Positions 43,411-55,574 of a stretch of 64,000 nt of DNA are shown here, one piece after another. Below the pieces are notes generated by a model, which was not told the origin of the DNA, did not search any database, and was given only the letters and a program-made list of their open reading frames with translations. Every line of letters starts with the position of its first letter. The stretch's first letter is position 1. The stretch covers positions 2,480,001-2,544,000 of the forward strand of contig JALUTQ010000004.1 in NCBI GenBank assembly GCA_032718865.1, written 5' to 3'. The translations under genes and the position numbers were made by a program. Origin of the DNA: Tilletia caries (Eukaryota > Basidiomycota > Exobasidiomycetes > Tilletiales > Tilletiaceae).

Positions 43411-44784
43411 CCTCGGCGACTCGGGGCTTCACAGATCACTCGCGCCTCAGTCACGTGCAAGAGAGCTGCATCGGAAATACGGCCGACACAGCGAGACTGA
43501 GACTCGCGGCCCTCGGGGTTTGATCAGGACAGACTCTCTCACCTCGCCCTCCTCCCCCCCGACCCCCGTCCAGCTGCCAGCATGTTGACAGGACTTCCCA
43601 GCACAATAAGGATCTGTCTGTCCCACTCGTCCCCATTGGGAAGGCGGGAAATGGTCTGGCCTTATTGACGCCAGGGACGAAGTAGTGCTGAATGCATGCA
43701 CGGTCTTACCTCAGCCTGACGTCCTCTCTAACTCAGTCTGCCTGCCTCTCTCCCCAATTCCAACCAGATCAGCACCGACACCACAACAACACGCCTGTCA
43801 GTTCCCATCGGCCCAGTCTGCTCGGCGCAAAAAAGTAAACTACCACGTCCTCTGCGGGCTGGCAAAATGGGTCGGGTCTTGACGCTGTTCCACCGGTTCT
43901 CAAGAAATTGATTCGACGTCCGCATTCGGCTGCCTTCCGCTGATCCAGGCCTCTCTCTGTTCCGAAACCGAAACGCGCGAACGAAAGCTCACACCCTTCC
44001 ACATCATCATTATTAATCCAGGATCGTAGAATCAAACGAAACAGTCCAACACCTACACGCGCAGGTCTACCCGTCCTGAAGCCTGAAGCCGCAGGCCTCA
44101 GCGCCTCAGCGTAAGCAGCCTTGCATGGATCGACATTCGACAGCCGGCCGGCGAACACGATCGGGGGGGGGAACAGCGAGTTGCAAGGGACCGCCCCCGG
44201 GGATTCACCCATCATCATGCATTGGATCAGCGTCTATCTCGGCGTCCCGGAAACTGGCTTCGTCTATCTCCCGCTGCTGGTTCTTCCAGTGATTGGATCA
44301 TGCGTTCCTTGTCCCAAAGGCAAGGTCGGAATGCAAAAGAAAGCCTACCGAAACATCGGATGGCGGACTTGGATGACTTTCTCTGTGAACTTCTCAAAGC
44401 GCATTATTGGCATCCCGATCTCACCTCTGTTCCCTCCCGTGCGCCGCATCTAGTAGTACGCATATATAGCTTGCGTCTTCCGCTGACTTCGTCCTTTCCC
44501 TCCCTCCGTGTTGAGACTCCCTCCCATCATCTCATCCTCATCCACCTACATCCCCTGCTTCTCATCCTCAGGTAGCTTTGAGATTGCCAGTACCCGCCTA
44601 TCACCCACCCACCAGCAACAAAAACCTCCCCAACGGGCAGAAGAACATCGAGCGCTCTCCTGCCCTTTAAGGATCCCTTCTTCGCTGTTTCTCCCAAGCA
44701 GCTTCCCTGGCCTTTCCCCCGAGCCTATACGCGTAGCACCCTTGTCTTCCAGTCAAGCAGCGAACCCCCAAAACAAAAGAAGCA
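43411..44784. promoter_or_regulatory. Divergent intergenic, MCT1 / membrane-protein gene
   Basis: 1.4 kb without a recognisable gene. A TATA-like CATATATAG lies at 44461-44469, about 320 bp upstream of the membrane-protein ATG. A G9 run is near 44162. Confidence 0.45.
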
Positions 44785-46853
44785 ATGTCTGGACATCTCA
44801 GCTCCCTCGATCTTGCCGTGGCATGGTTCAACGTGAGTCCCTGACGCGCCACCACGGGTACGTTCCGCAACGCGACTAACAACCCATTCTCCACGAATCG
44901 CAAACCCCTCCCCCACAGCGGTTTGCGCTGCGCTACGCAATCCTCGGCAACACCTTCACCGCCATCCTCGTCGTCACCATGGTGCTCATGACCCTCTTCT
45001 CCTCCATGCGCGTCTTCAAAACGGCCCGGTACACCATCATCATCCTCTCCACCGTCGCCCAGATCTCAGCCTCGGTCCTGAACAGCATAGACGCCCGCCG
45101 ACTGGGCCTGCATGAGAACATCCCGGACACACTTTTCACCGCCCAGGTCGCTATGCTCTTTGTCGTCCCGCTCTTTGCTGACTTTGCGCTTGTGCCGAGG
45201 ATTATGGAGTTGACGAGGCAGAAGGAGAAGACGTTGATGCAGGACAGACGTACTCTGTTTGCTTTGGCTCTCCCTCTCGCCCTCAAGGTGCCTCGTGTCA
45301 TCCTCGTCGCGTGAGTGTTACGGTTCTGGTTCATCCGTAGGTCTAACACGTGGGTACTGATAGCATCATATCCCCCTTCATTCGGCGCGGACTCGTAAAC
45401 GCGTTTTCGCAGTGACTTCCTGAGCATGTCGGACACTTGCGTCCCCTTGACCAAGACCTCGCCACTCGCATCCGTGCTCATGTGCACGCCCGCACAGAAG
45501 TTTGCCTTGCTCCAGTGGTGAGTTACTTTTGCCTGCTCAGTGCCTGTTGAAAGCATGTAGTTGGAGGAAAGCTGACAGACGAACGCGAACTCATGATCCT
45601 CCTATAGGACCTTCTCCCTGGTCGACCAGTCGATCACTATGCTCACGTTGGCCATCTGCATGTACCACATGGGCTGGGGCTGGTACGTATCTTCCAACGC
45701 GCAGCCTCGTCCTCTCATCCATTTCCTGGTTCTCACTCCTCATGTTCTTTCCCATTTCTGCACCACAGGGGCGACAAGCGCGCTGTCAGCAAGACCATCT
45801 TTGGCAAGGCCAGCATGTTCGGCTGCACACTCGCTGCTACTATGGCGAGTCCACAGGAGTCCGCTTGTATTCGTCAAACTAAGGTCTGGCCTTGACATTT
45901 GTTCATGTACTCAATCGTGCACTCTTTCTTTTCCTCTCCAGGTCATCCCGGTCATCGTCCTCACTGCTCTGCTTGCTCTCCACTCCAGTGGCAAGAAGAC
46001 ACACATTGAAGGCTACCTGATCGCCCTCCAGCCCAACGTTTCCGTCCTCGGTGTCGCACTCGGTAAGCATCCAATTGGACCCCGCACGAAGGGCTCAGGC
46101 ATCCACATCGCAGAATCTCCCCCCAAAAAAAAACTGACACTTTTTTTCAATCTGACAGCCGCCCTCTACCCGCTCGTCCGGGTGAACCGCCGACTGCAAC
46201 TCGCGCGCGTCCGCATGCAATCCAGCCAAACCGAAGCCCGCCGGCTCTCGATGGCCGAATACGAAGGCGCGGACCCCTTCGCGAACCTAACCTCCCAAAA
46301 ATCGCACCTCTCCAAAACCCTGCTCGGCGCCCCGCATCTCCGCCCCGGTGGGATCCCGCACCTGAAACGCCACTCGTCCCATTCCGGGTATCTGAACTCG
46401 ACGATGTACTCGCACTCCTCCCAGTTCTCGCCTACGTCCGATGAGAAGCTCGCGCAGGATACGTACACGATCATGAATGTGAAGATGCTCAAGCCCGGTG
46501 GCCGGGAGGGCTCGAATGGGTCGACGATTTCGAATAGTGGGAGTGGGAATTGGACCATCACCCGGCAGCGCTCGCCCCGGTCCGAAGGCTCGGACGACGG
46601 GATGGACGAGAAGGTCGACCAGCAGCAGCAGGCGCAGTACCAGCCACAGCAGTACCAGCACTCCCTACCGGGCACGGCACCCTCCTCGCCGAAGCCGAAC
46701 CAGTGGGCGCCGTCGACGCCGACGAGGATGGGCGGTGGACAGCAGCAGCAGGGCCACTGGGGAGGGTCGAACAATGGGGGCAGTGTTCCGGGAAGTCCGT
46801 ACTCGCCTAGTGTGCGCGGGACACCGCTGTCGCAGCAGTTCCGGTCGTCCTGA
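44785..46853 (+). CDS. Multi-spanning membrane protein with low-complexity cytosolic tail
   Basis: Seven exons, 44785-44832, 44919-45310, 45413-45517, 45608-45682, 45769-45883, 45942-46062 and 46159-46853, keep phase throughout and give 516 residues. About seven hydrophobic segments lie in the first ~290 residues: around ILGNTFTAILVVTMVLMTLF, TIIILSTVAQISASVL, AMLFVVPLFADFAL, LFALALPLALKVPRVI, MLTLAICMYHMG, VIPVIVLTALLAL and NVSVLGVALAALYPL. The C-terminal ~220 residues are Ser/Gln/Gly-rich with phospho-site-like RxxS motifs. The topology suggests a receptor- or transporter-like protein, but no family signature is recognised. The donor of exon 5 (GTCTGG) is weak, so that junction is least certain. 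Confidence 0.7.
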
Positions 46854-48657
46854 GCGAAACGAGACTCCTCCTGCTGATCGCTGATCTTCGGCTTCAAAGT
46901 CACCATCCTCCACCACCACCAAGATACCTTTTTGGACACAAACACCTTTCGACATTCCTCACCCCCTTTCTTTTCTTTTCAATCTTCGCTTTTCCTCCCC
47001 GTCGGCTTCGAACCCGACCGTGAGAGAGGCAAATCCTTTTTACCAAGGCATCAGGAACAAGTTCAGCCCTCCCCATCGCCCGCCACACTCGTTCCCCCTT
47101 ACCGGCTCAATCCTGGCTCACACATGTACGCTGGTCATCAGATTCGCCTTGCACCCATCCACCTTCCTTTCCCCCTTCCTACCGTAACCCTTTGAACGTT
47201 TTGGAACCCCCTTCATTGTAAAATCTACCTTACCTTTCCTCTATAGCAGCCCCGTTGTTTTGCCCTTCGCTCCGCTGTGCCTGTCTCCCGCAATCCAATC
47301 CTATCAAACCTAGCATTTCTGCAAACAGCACTCGCGACAAGATCCAGGGGGGGAGATGTAAGTCGCGCCAGGCTTCGTTTTTTTTTTGGGATTGCAGAGA
47401 TCAATACACAGAGAGAGAGCGAGAGAGAGAGAGAGGGAGAGAGTGAGAGAGAAGGAGAAGGGGGGGGGCTACACAAGCGGGAGGCGGTCCGGTCCAATGG
47501 TCGAGGATGGAGGAGAGGAAATGGCTTTCATGGGGAGGGGGACTCGTCGGAAGTCATGCCAGTTTGGAGGATGGAAAGGAGCAAGAAAGGGGCGAATCGC
47601 GGATCGATCTTCTCAATGGTTCGGATTCCCGGGTAAGATGAGGAGAGGGGACGGAATCCGAAAGAGGAAAGGGACGAAGCCTGAAGCCTTGAAGTTTTGG
47701 GATGCAGAGAGAAGAGAGAAACGGGCGAGAAGTCCACCAGCGCAAGCCTGGAGCCCGATGGATAAATCGAAGGTGGCGAATCGGGTGGATGAGCGCGCAG
47801 TCGGCGGTCGGGTGGTGGTTGTACGGGGGTGGGTGGAGGGTCGTTATTACAGAAGGTGTCGAGATGCGATTTGAGGGGAACGGAGAGAGCCGATGGGAGT
47901 GTTTGCAAGCGAAAATACTGGGAACGTGGAGAGAGAGAGAGTGATCGGGGTCGAAGAGGTTTGAAGATTGGTCGAAGAGAGAGCTGTCACTGCCATATGA
48001 GCGTTGGATGAGGAGGGCCCGAAAGGCGGTCGTTGAGGAGTTCGGGCGGGGGGCGGGCGGGCTTGAGAGAAAGAAAGGGGTGCAGTCGGATCGTAGCAAG
48101 TCGGAGGGAAGCAGAAGCGGCTTAACACGAATCCCACCTGTTGAAGGCAGGATCACACACGAAAAAACTGAGAAAAGGGAAGAGGGCCAGTGTTGAACGG
48201 CATCAAGGATGAGTGGGGGGGAGAGGGCAAGGTCAGAAGCAAAAGAAAGCAGTCGGGAGGGAGTAGTAAAGTGTCGAAAGATGGTCGGACGAGGGAGGTT
48301 GAGGCCGGCCAGCGGGGAGTGTTGTCGTACGTCGGAGAATGTGAGAATACTTTCTAGTTGGCCGGGGGGGTGGTCGAAAAAGCGAATGCGGGGTGGATGG
48401 GGGCGTCAGTTGGAAGGGCGTGTGTGTCCGCGCGATGTTGTGTTGAAAGGGGACGGGGTTCTTGAGGGACGAGCAAAGAGGTTTGTGAAAATGCGAGAGC
48501 GAGAGGCGATAAAAGGGCCGCGGAACAAAAAAAAAAATGCTGAAGGGGGGGCGGGGGGGCTGATGTCGGTCGAGTGCGGAAAATAGCTGTTATCCGAGTG
48601 AAGGAATTGTTTTTGTTGTCCGGAGGGAGGGGGCGAAGATAGGAAAAATGGGCGTTT
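46854..48657. other. Convergent intergenic region with strong purine/pyrimidine asymmetry
   Basis: 1.8 kb between two converging stops. The plus strand is pyrimidine-rich to about 47335. It then becomes strongly purine-rich to about 48650, including a GA microsatellite at about 47412-47460 and several G runs of eight or more. No gene was recognised; minus-strand frames here are CT-rich shadows. Confidence 0.55.
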
Positions 48658-49917
48658 TCAAGGACTATATGCCATCGTCTGACTAGTGGACGCCCTGGGG
48701 TTGACCTTGTCAAAGGCGCCACAGTCGCGACAGAGCGCCCAGAGTTCGGACCCGGTCCCATCGGCACGGACCGAGAGCTGAGGGATGGACTTGCACCAGG
48801 GCCTGTGTGGATCAATATCAATAAAAGAAATAAGCGGGGTTAGTTCCAAGGCGGGGTGAAGAAAAGCGTGAGCAACCTAAAGAGCTTGTAAGATACCAAC
48901 CCGTGCGACGATGGTTGTTCGACTGCGCTCCCATCCATCGCCAGATCCGCGCCGGAAATCCCAAGCTGCGGTTCAAGGATGCCAAAGGACCGACTGGCGT
49001 GGGAGGACGTGCTTGAAGTCCGCTGTTTCTCCGAGCCAAAGTAGCTGCTGCCGTTGCCGTTGGCGTTGGTGAAGGCGTGGTTCAGGTTCGAGCTGGAGTC
49101 GCGGTGGAAGGCTGATGGCTGGGCTGAGGGGAGGAGGATGTGGGAGTCGGATGGGGTGGGTGGCATGCCCTGGATCTCGCTGAAGAGGGACGAGGGCGAG
49201 CCTGGTTGGTGATGAGGAAAGACCCCAGCAGAATGAAGCAAGTTACGCAAGTTCAGCGACACATATGAAGGAAACGCAGAAGAGCGAGAAGAAGAACTGA
49301 CCAGTCATAGCAGGCGTACCAGCACACGTGCTCGCATAGTTGAAATCAGAACTACTACTCTGAGCCGGCGTCGCTCCATATGCAAAGAGGTTGGCGTTGC
49401 CCTGGTAGTTGCACGGCATCAGACCGAGGGAGGCGAGGGTGGTCTGGTTCTGGGCTGGGTCGAGGTCGACCCATTGGGCGAGGGTGGGGTTGCCGATTGC
49501 GGAGCGGGGGGCGGTTAGCTGTTGAGAGTAGCGAGGATGGGTGAGTGCGGGAGAAAGAACAAGGAACGCGTGGAAGAGAGTGACGCGACGCGACGCGACG
49601 CGACGCGTACTGTGCGACTCGAGAGAGAAAGACGCGTGTTAACATACCTTGCGACTAGGGCAGGGCCGACTCTGCTGATGAAGCTGAGCGTCGCTGTTGT
49701 GCTCGTGGTCGTGGTGGTGGTGGTCGTCGGATGACTTGCGCTTGCGGGAGGGGGTGGTGATGTGGATGGCCATGCTGTTGGCTGTTGAGAGCGCGTTTGA
49801 GTTGGAGATGGCTCCGAATGTGGATGCGGTCATTGTGGCTGGCTGGTGCTGGTGCTGGTGCTGGTGCTGCTGCTGCTGCTGCTGGAAGGCGAAGGGCGAG
49901 CTGAGTGCGTTGTTCAT
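48658..49917 (-). CDS. Gln/His-rich nuclear-type hypothetical protein
   Basis: Exons 49648-49917, 49302-49518, 48901-49201 and 48658-48802 join in phase to give 310 residues. The N-terminus has a Q/HQ repeat tract (about 12-30). A basic RKRKSSDD stretch is followed by His/Asp runs (about 60-80). A Ser/Asn-rich middle leads to a C-terminal segment with LCRDCGAF. The composition suggests a transcription co-factor; no DNA-binding domain is seen. The third donor (GTTGGT) is unusual but is the only nearby one that preserves phase, so the last exon is less certain. The first intron contains a GACGC pentamer repeat. It diverges from the gene at 50167 across about 250 bp. Confidence 0.55.
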
Positions 49918-50166
49918 CTTGAGTGTGTGAGTGGGTGAGTGGGTGAGTGGGTGTATGTATGTATGCTGCGTTTCCAGGAGGTGGCCGGCTGGGAGGGATG
50001 CGGATTGCGGATGGTCGTGTGTGTGTTTCCTGGGATTCTTGTTTCCCCAAGCGAGCCTGTTCATACGGCCGAGAGACGAGATAAGACTGACAAGCTTGAC
50101 ATGAGCCGGACGCGTCCAGCCAGCCAGCCAGCCATCAAACAACCGCGGTACTCGTAATAATACAAG
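49918..50166. promoter_or_regulatory. Bidirectional promoter, 249 bp
   Basis: A short divergent gap between two low-complexity genes. It contains a GTGAGTGG tandem (about 49925-49952) and a CCAGC tandem (about 50115-50135). No TATA box was seen. Confidence 0.5.
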
Positions 50167-52543
50167 ATGGCAGTGGGAGAACAGCACGACGCCGAGCAGC
50201 AGCAGACGCAGCAGCAGCAACACGCGCAGACCCAGGCGCCACCGGACAACCCGCGCCGGCTGTACCGCGCCGCCTCCCGCCCGTCGTCCATCGCATCCAC
50301 CTCCACCCTGACCCTGACCCTGACCTTACCCTCACCCAGCGCGGCATCCTCAACCCTCGCGCCCAGACTCGAGCTCATCAGCGCACTCTCCTCCTCATCC
50401 CGCGCACCGCCCTCCCTCTCCACTAGCACCGCCTCTGCATCCATCTCCGCATCCTCGTCGAACAACTCCCTCGACAATGATAACCGCAGCCCCCGCCCGA
50501 GCTCCGCGTCCACCTACTCCTTCAGCACATCCTCCACTGCACATGGGCTCGCGCCGTCGTTGAGCGAGCAGCAGCAGCAGTTCAGCAGTAGGATGTACGC
50601 CAGTCCCTCGTCTGTGGGGCCCTCGGCCGAAGAATCCCTCCTCGCAGCCAAACTCAGGCTCTCCCGCTCCGCTTCGTCCTCCGAGAGCAGCTCGCGGAGC
50701 GGGTACGATGGTTCGCTATCGGACCATCGCGGTGGTGGCGCCGGAGGAGGGGATCGTGGCGGTATGATGGGCGGTGCGAGCTTCTCCTCAGCTCAACGGT
50801 CGTCGTTCTACGGGTCGGCAGGGGCCTACGGCGGAGCGCAAGATTACGCCCGGCCGGTACAGACGAACGACGTCTTCGCCCCCGGCTTCACCCGCGTCGT
50901 CCACGCCGCCGAACATGCCGACGGCGCCGATACAGACACGCCCGACGAGCAGCTACCAGCCTGGCTGACCTCTTCTTCCAAATCATTAGCAAGACGAGCG
51001 CGGAGCGGCAGTCGGTCGAGCAAAGGGAAGCAGTTTGACCAGGCTCTGCTCGTAAGGTACATCCTGCCCTACGGTCTCTCGGGCCCTGCGTTGGAGAAGA
51101 ACGAGGTGAACGAGGCCTTGTTGGCTCCTGCGTTCGAAGTGGGCGCGTCCGAACCGATCTTGGCGTCCAATGCGCTCTCAGGTCCGTCGGCCCGGGCCGT
51201 ACACGCGTACGCCCCGCGCCCGTCTACTCTCACAAGGCTTTATAGCTCGTCGACGATTCAGACGCCGATTCAGCAGTACCATCCCCAGCAGCAGCAGCAA
51301 CATTACCACCACCATTCACAGCAGCAGCAGCAGCAACAACAGCAACAACAACAGCAGCAGCAGCCGTACGCCAGTCCGCATCACGAGTGGATGTTCGGCG
51401 GCGAAGGGATGGTGCCCTCCGTCCCCCTCGCAGGACCCAACGCCGTCCCTCTCCACCTCGTACACGGTCTGACGAACGCAAGTTCCGTGCCGTTCCCACT
51501 AGACGCAGCCGAGTTGGCCGCCTACGAGACGGGGATGCCTGTCCTTCCCCTCGACGCCCAGTCCGGTGCACCGGCAAGTGGGACGACTCCTGATCCAGCT
51601 GCGACGGTCCTTCATGGCCACCATGCACTCCTGCAGCAGGCTGCTGCTGCTGCGGCGGCGGCGGCGGCTGCGGCTAGAGGAGCGGGGGAGGAGGAGGAGG
51701 AGGAGGAGGAGGACGGGGCGACGGCGCTTATGGTTGATCCGAGGACGTTACGCGCGATTGCGCTTACGAGTCAGGCTGCGGCTGTGTATCGCTCGCATAC
51801 GGTAACGCGGCGCTTCCGCGATCCGTTCCGCGAGAGGTGAGTTTCATTCTCTTTTCTCCCTTTGTCTCTATTCCCCCGTCTCTGACAATGTGTGTCTATG
51901 GGTTGGGTTTTGGGGGAATGGTAGTATGGAACGGATCGCACGGCGGAGCGGGAGGTTGCCCTCGGAGGGAAGCGAGGGTACGCGCAGTGGGATCCTCTCC
52001 CCCTCGGGCACGACGAGCGGCCGGCACTCGCCCGCCCAAGCCATGCTGTCCTCCGGCCGGCTGAGCGGGAGTGGGAGTGGGAGCAGCAACAACGGCAGTC
52101 CGCACCATTTGCGCCGGGGGGGAAGTCGGACGGCGCCGGGGTCGCCTAGTAGTGTGGGCGTCGGAGTAGGCGGGATGGGCGCGGAGATGGTGGGTGGGTT
52201 GGGCATCCGGTCCTTGGGTGGGCGGGGGGATGGGCGGCCGGGGTTGAATCGGGCGAATACGGGGGAGTATCCGACATCCCGACTTTCTGGTCCTGCGCGG
52301 TCGGCCTCCTCCTCTGGAAGTGGAGGAGGAGGAGGAGGGGGAGGCCTGTTGACGGGGTTGGCGGACGTGGCTGAGCATCCTGTCAGGAGTCTGAAGAGGG
52401 TTTGGTCTGGGGGGTTGCATCGGGGTGTGTTTGGGATGACGAGGGCGGATGAAGGTGGGGGTGGGGGGGATAAGTACGGGGGCCAGGGGCAGCAGCAGCA
52501 GCAGCAGCAGCAGGGACGGCAGGGCCGGACGAGCTTGAGATAA
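50167..52543 (+). CDS. Poly-Gln/Ser-rich hypothetical protein
   Basis: Exons 50167-51836 and 51925-52543 are joined in phase (donor GTGAGT, acceptor GGTAG), giving 762 residues. Low complexity dominates: N-terminal Gln repeats, Ser-rich blocks, a Gln tract at about 378-400, poly-Ala then poly-Glu near 495-520, and Gly runs and a Gln run at the end. More ordered islands are a segment around YARPVQTNDVFAPGFTRVVH (about 225-245), QFDQALLVRYILPYGLSGPA (about 288-308) and the C-terminal LADVAEHPVRSLKRVWSGGL (about 690-710). It is probably a signalling or transcription scaffold. No catalytic domain was found. Confidence 0.7.
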
Positions 52544-53055
52544 CGGGAGCTCGTTGCTGGAGCTTGAGGCTTGAGGTTGGGGCTGCATACTCAGTATTGA
52601 TTCTCCGCGTTCCGACTGGTTGCGAATTGCATGCGAATGTTTGTACAAGTAATATCCTTCATTCTTCACCCTATCGCTTCCGCCAGAGTGGCCCCTCCAT
52701 ATCCATTCGCAGCAGAGGACAGTCCCTCTCACCGAGTCGGCCATCGCGATTCGCGGGCATGGTGGCAGGTGGACAGCAAGGACTGAGACTCTGGCTGTGC
52801 GTCTGGGAGACTCGTCTGTGGTCTCAGAGATGCCCGTGCACATGCGTTTGTACTTTGTACGAGTATTACGACCCGGCAAGTCCGAGCTGAGTGAATGAGC
52901 TGGGTTTGGATTTGTCAGCACGGTTCGGTGCGCGAAGGGAGAAGGAGAAGGAGAAGTGCTGACCTTCGCACCCAGCACTCACTATCACCACCACCACCAG
53001 CACCACCACACACTCCTTCACACCACTTACTACTCATACACTCATACAGCAAGCC
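52544..53055. other. Intergenic, 3' UTR of Gln-rich gene and CCP1 promoter
   Basis: 512 bp. A CACCA-rich leader (about 52985-53015) lies just before the CCP1 ATG. No other feature was seen. Confidence 0.45.
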
Positions 53056-54883
53056 ATGGCGGCCGTGTCTTCCTTCCGCGCCTCCCTCCGCGCTGCCGGT
53101 GCAGGCGCTCGCATCGCACCCCTCACAACCTCCTCCACCACCTCCTCCTCCTCCAGCACCCTCTCCGCCGCCCTTCGGCTGAACACCCGCACCCAATCCC
53201 GCGTCTCCATCCGCACCTACGCCGCCGACTCCCCCACCCCGGGCGGCAGCCCCCCACCGACCCCGGGCCAATCAACAGCAACGACGAAGGTGCTCTTCGC
53301 ATCTGTCGCCGTCGTCATCGCCGCGGGCACCTTCTTCTTCCTCAGCCCGAGCAAGAACGTGCTTGGTGTGGGGTATGGGGAGGGGGAGAGTAACAAGTTG
53401 CATGGGACGAAAGCGCGCGTTACTGCCGATGCCAATTCTTCTAATGGAGGGAAGAAGGCCCCGCGCGTGCTGAGCGCACCCGCCACGCAGAAGGACTACC
53501 AAGAAGTCTACAACGCCATCGCGGACAAGCTCGAGTCGGACCCTTCCTACGACAACGGGCAGGGTCATTTCGGCCCTGTGCTCGTGCGACTGGCGTGGCA
53601 TGCTAGTGGGACGTATGATAAGAATACGAAGAGTGGGGGGTCGAATGGGGCCACGATGCGGTTTGCGCCGGAGTCGGACCATGGGGCTAATGCTGGCTTG
53701 ATGGTCGCGCGGAAGTACATGGAGGAGATTCATGAGGAGTTCCCTTGGATCACGTATAGGTGTGTATTTAGCTTTGGCGTTCGGCGTAGTGGTTATTGAG
53801 ATTTTCTTGTGTGTTGTAACTGACTTTTGTCGCGTCTCCCCCCCTCCCCTTACAGTGACCTCTGGACTCTCGGCGGTGTCGTCGCCGTTCAGGAGATGGG
53901 TGGACCTGTGTGAGTCCCGAGATTGTCATTCACGCAAATCTCCTTGTTCACAGAGAAAACTGACCCCACCCACCCCCCTTTTTTTCACTCGCATCATAAA
54001 CAGCGTCCCCTGGCGCCCCGGTCGCCAGGACGCCCTTGCCGAGAACTGCACGCCGGACGGCCGCCTGCCCGACGGCGACAAGGGCCCGGACCACATCCGC
54101 TTCATCTTCAACCGGATGGGCTTCAACGACCAGGAGATCGTTGCGCTCTCTGGCGCGCATGCGTTGGGCAGGTGCCACACCGACCGTTCTGGGTTTGATG
54201 GGCCTTGGACGTTCTCGCCTACGAGCTTTACGAATGCGTACTGTGAGTACTTATTCTGGAGAGGAGAATGTGGTTGAAGTGGGCAGGAGAGCTGATCTTT
54301 TGTGTGTGTGTTTGTGATGTGATGTGATGTGTGCAGTCCAGCTGCTGTTCGACAGCAAGTGGAACCTCCGGAAGTGGGAGGGCCCGATCCAGTACCAGGA
54401 CAAGGAGACTTCTTCGCTGATGATGCTGAGTGAGTGTTTTGTCTGGAAGGCGTGGCGTTGAGGAGTTTGAGCTCATCATTTACCTGTCATTTCCCACAGC
54501 CACCGACATGGCCCTCGTTCAGGACAAGAGTGAGTTTTGCTGTTGGGGAGAAGTCGACAACTCGTATGTGTTGCGGGCGCCCGTTGCTGATGCCTTTTTC
54601 TGTTTGCTCCGTTCGCAGAGTTCCGCAAGTACGCGGAGCTGTACGCCAAGTCGGAGGACAAGTTCTTCGAGGACTTCTCAGCTGCGGTGAGTTAATCTTG
54701 AACGCGTGTCCATCTCCCCTTTTCGCTGACATAACACGCCGTTTGCTTTGCTCGCTGGTTGCACAGTTCAACAAGCTGCTCGAGCTGGGTGTACCCGAGG
54801 AGAACTTCAAGAAGGCGGAGGTGTCGGAGGAGAAGGGCCGGAAGTGGTCGTTCAAGACGCTGGCTGCTCAGGAAGAGAAGTGA
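53056..54883 (+). CDS. CCP1: Cytochrome c peroxidase, mitochondrial
   Basis: A haem peroxidase that reduces H2O2 with electrons from cytochrome c in the intermembrane space. Seven exons, 53056-53759, 53856-53909, 54004-54242, 54337-54429, 54500-54529, 54619-54686 and 54767-54883, give 434 residues. A bipartite targeting region consists of a basic/Ser presequence, then a membrane stop [17 protein letters not shown] (about 79-95) that would be cleaved. Catalytic residues match the yeast enzyme: distal Arg178, Trp181 and His182 (RLAWHASG); proximal His305 ([10 protein letters not shown]); Trp321, the radical site, in DGPWTF with the yeast spacing of 16 from the His; and the Asp partner in TTDMALVQD (366). 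It is therefore a genuine CCP, not an ascorbate peroxidase. Confidence 0.95.
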
Positions 54884-55574
54884 TTGATTGCACCTGCCCA
54901 AGTTCCCCCCGCCGTCTGTCTCTTTTCATTTCCCTATTATGCCACTTCGTTATCCGGACCTTGGAGCACGATTTCCTACGTACCTCTACTCACTGGCCCG
55001 GCTAGGACTTGAGGAATTACCATCCATTGATCCCTGTCGTTGCGATTAGTGGTGAGTGGTGAGCGCGAGTGGGAGTGGGAGTCGGAGTGTCTCGCTCGCG
55101 AGCTACGGCGACTCTGATGATGCGCGTGAGGGGGCTGGGGCCTGGGGCCTGGGGGAGCCGTGCGGGGATGAGGCGATGAGGATCTGGAAGAGGCACAAGG
55201 AACCCTCGCACCCGGTCTGTCCCGACGGGGTTGTTTTTACAGCTCGCTCACTCGCTGTCGATCTTCCCCTCCGCCCAAGTAAGGAGGCTCAACGCTGGCT
55301 CGATCGATGTCTGTGTCTGTGGAAGCAGCGCACCATACATACACACATCACTCACTATTACTTGGCTTGCTCATCGCTCATCCAACGCGCGGGGCTCGGT
55401 GTCTTCCTCACTTTATAAGCAGCCATAATCATCGCTCCTGTCTGTCTGCTCTCCATGCTGCATCCTTCCTCACCCAGCATAGCATTAGCATAGCATAGCA
55501 TAGCATAGCATAGCATAGCATAGCATACCCCCCCACTCCCTCAGCTTGAACCTATAACCTCGCCTCGAATCCGA
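54884..55574. promoter_or_regulatory. Intergenic and promoter of the mitochondrial carrier gene
   Basis: 691 bp. TATA-like TTTATAAG is at 55412-55419. A TAGCA pentamer microsatellite at 55476-55527 (about ten copies) would fall in the 5' leader of the carrier mRNA. Confidence 0.55.
55476..55527. repeat. TAGCA pentamer microsatellite
   Basis: About ten tandem TAGCA units, less than 50 bp upstream of the carrier start codon. Confidence 0.9.

Noticed and set aside
47554..48156. 200-codon minus-strand frame
   Set aside because: Ser/Pro/Leu/Arg-rich product of a CT-rich strand. No start context or domain.
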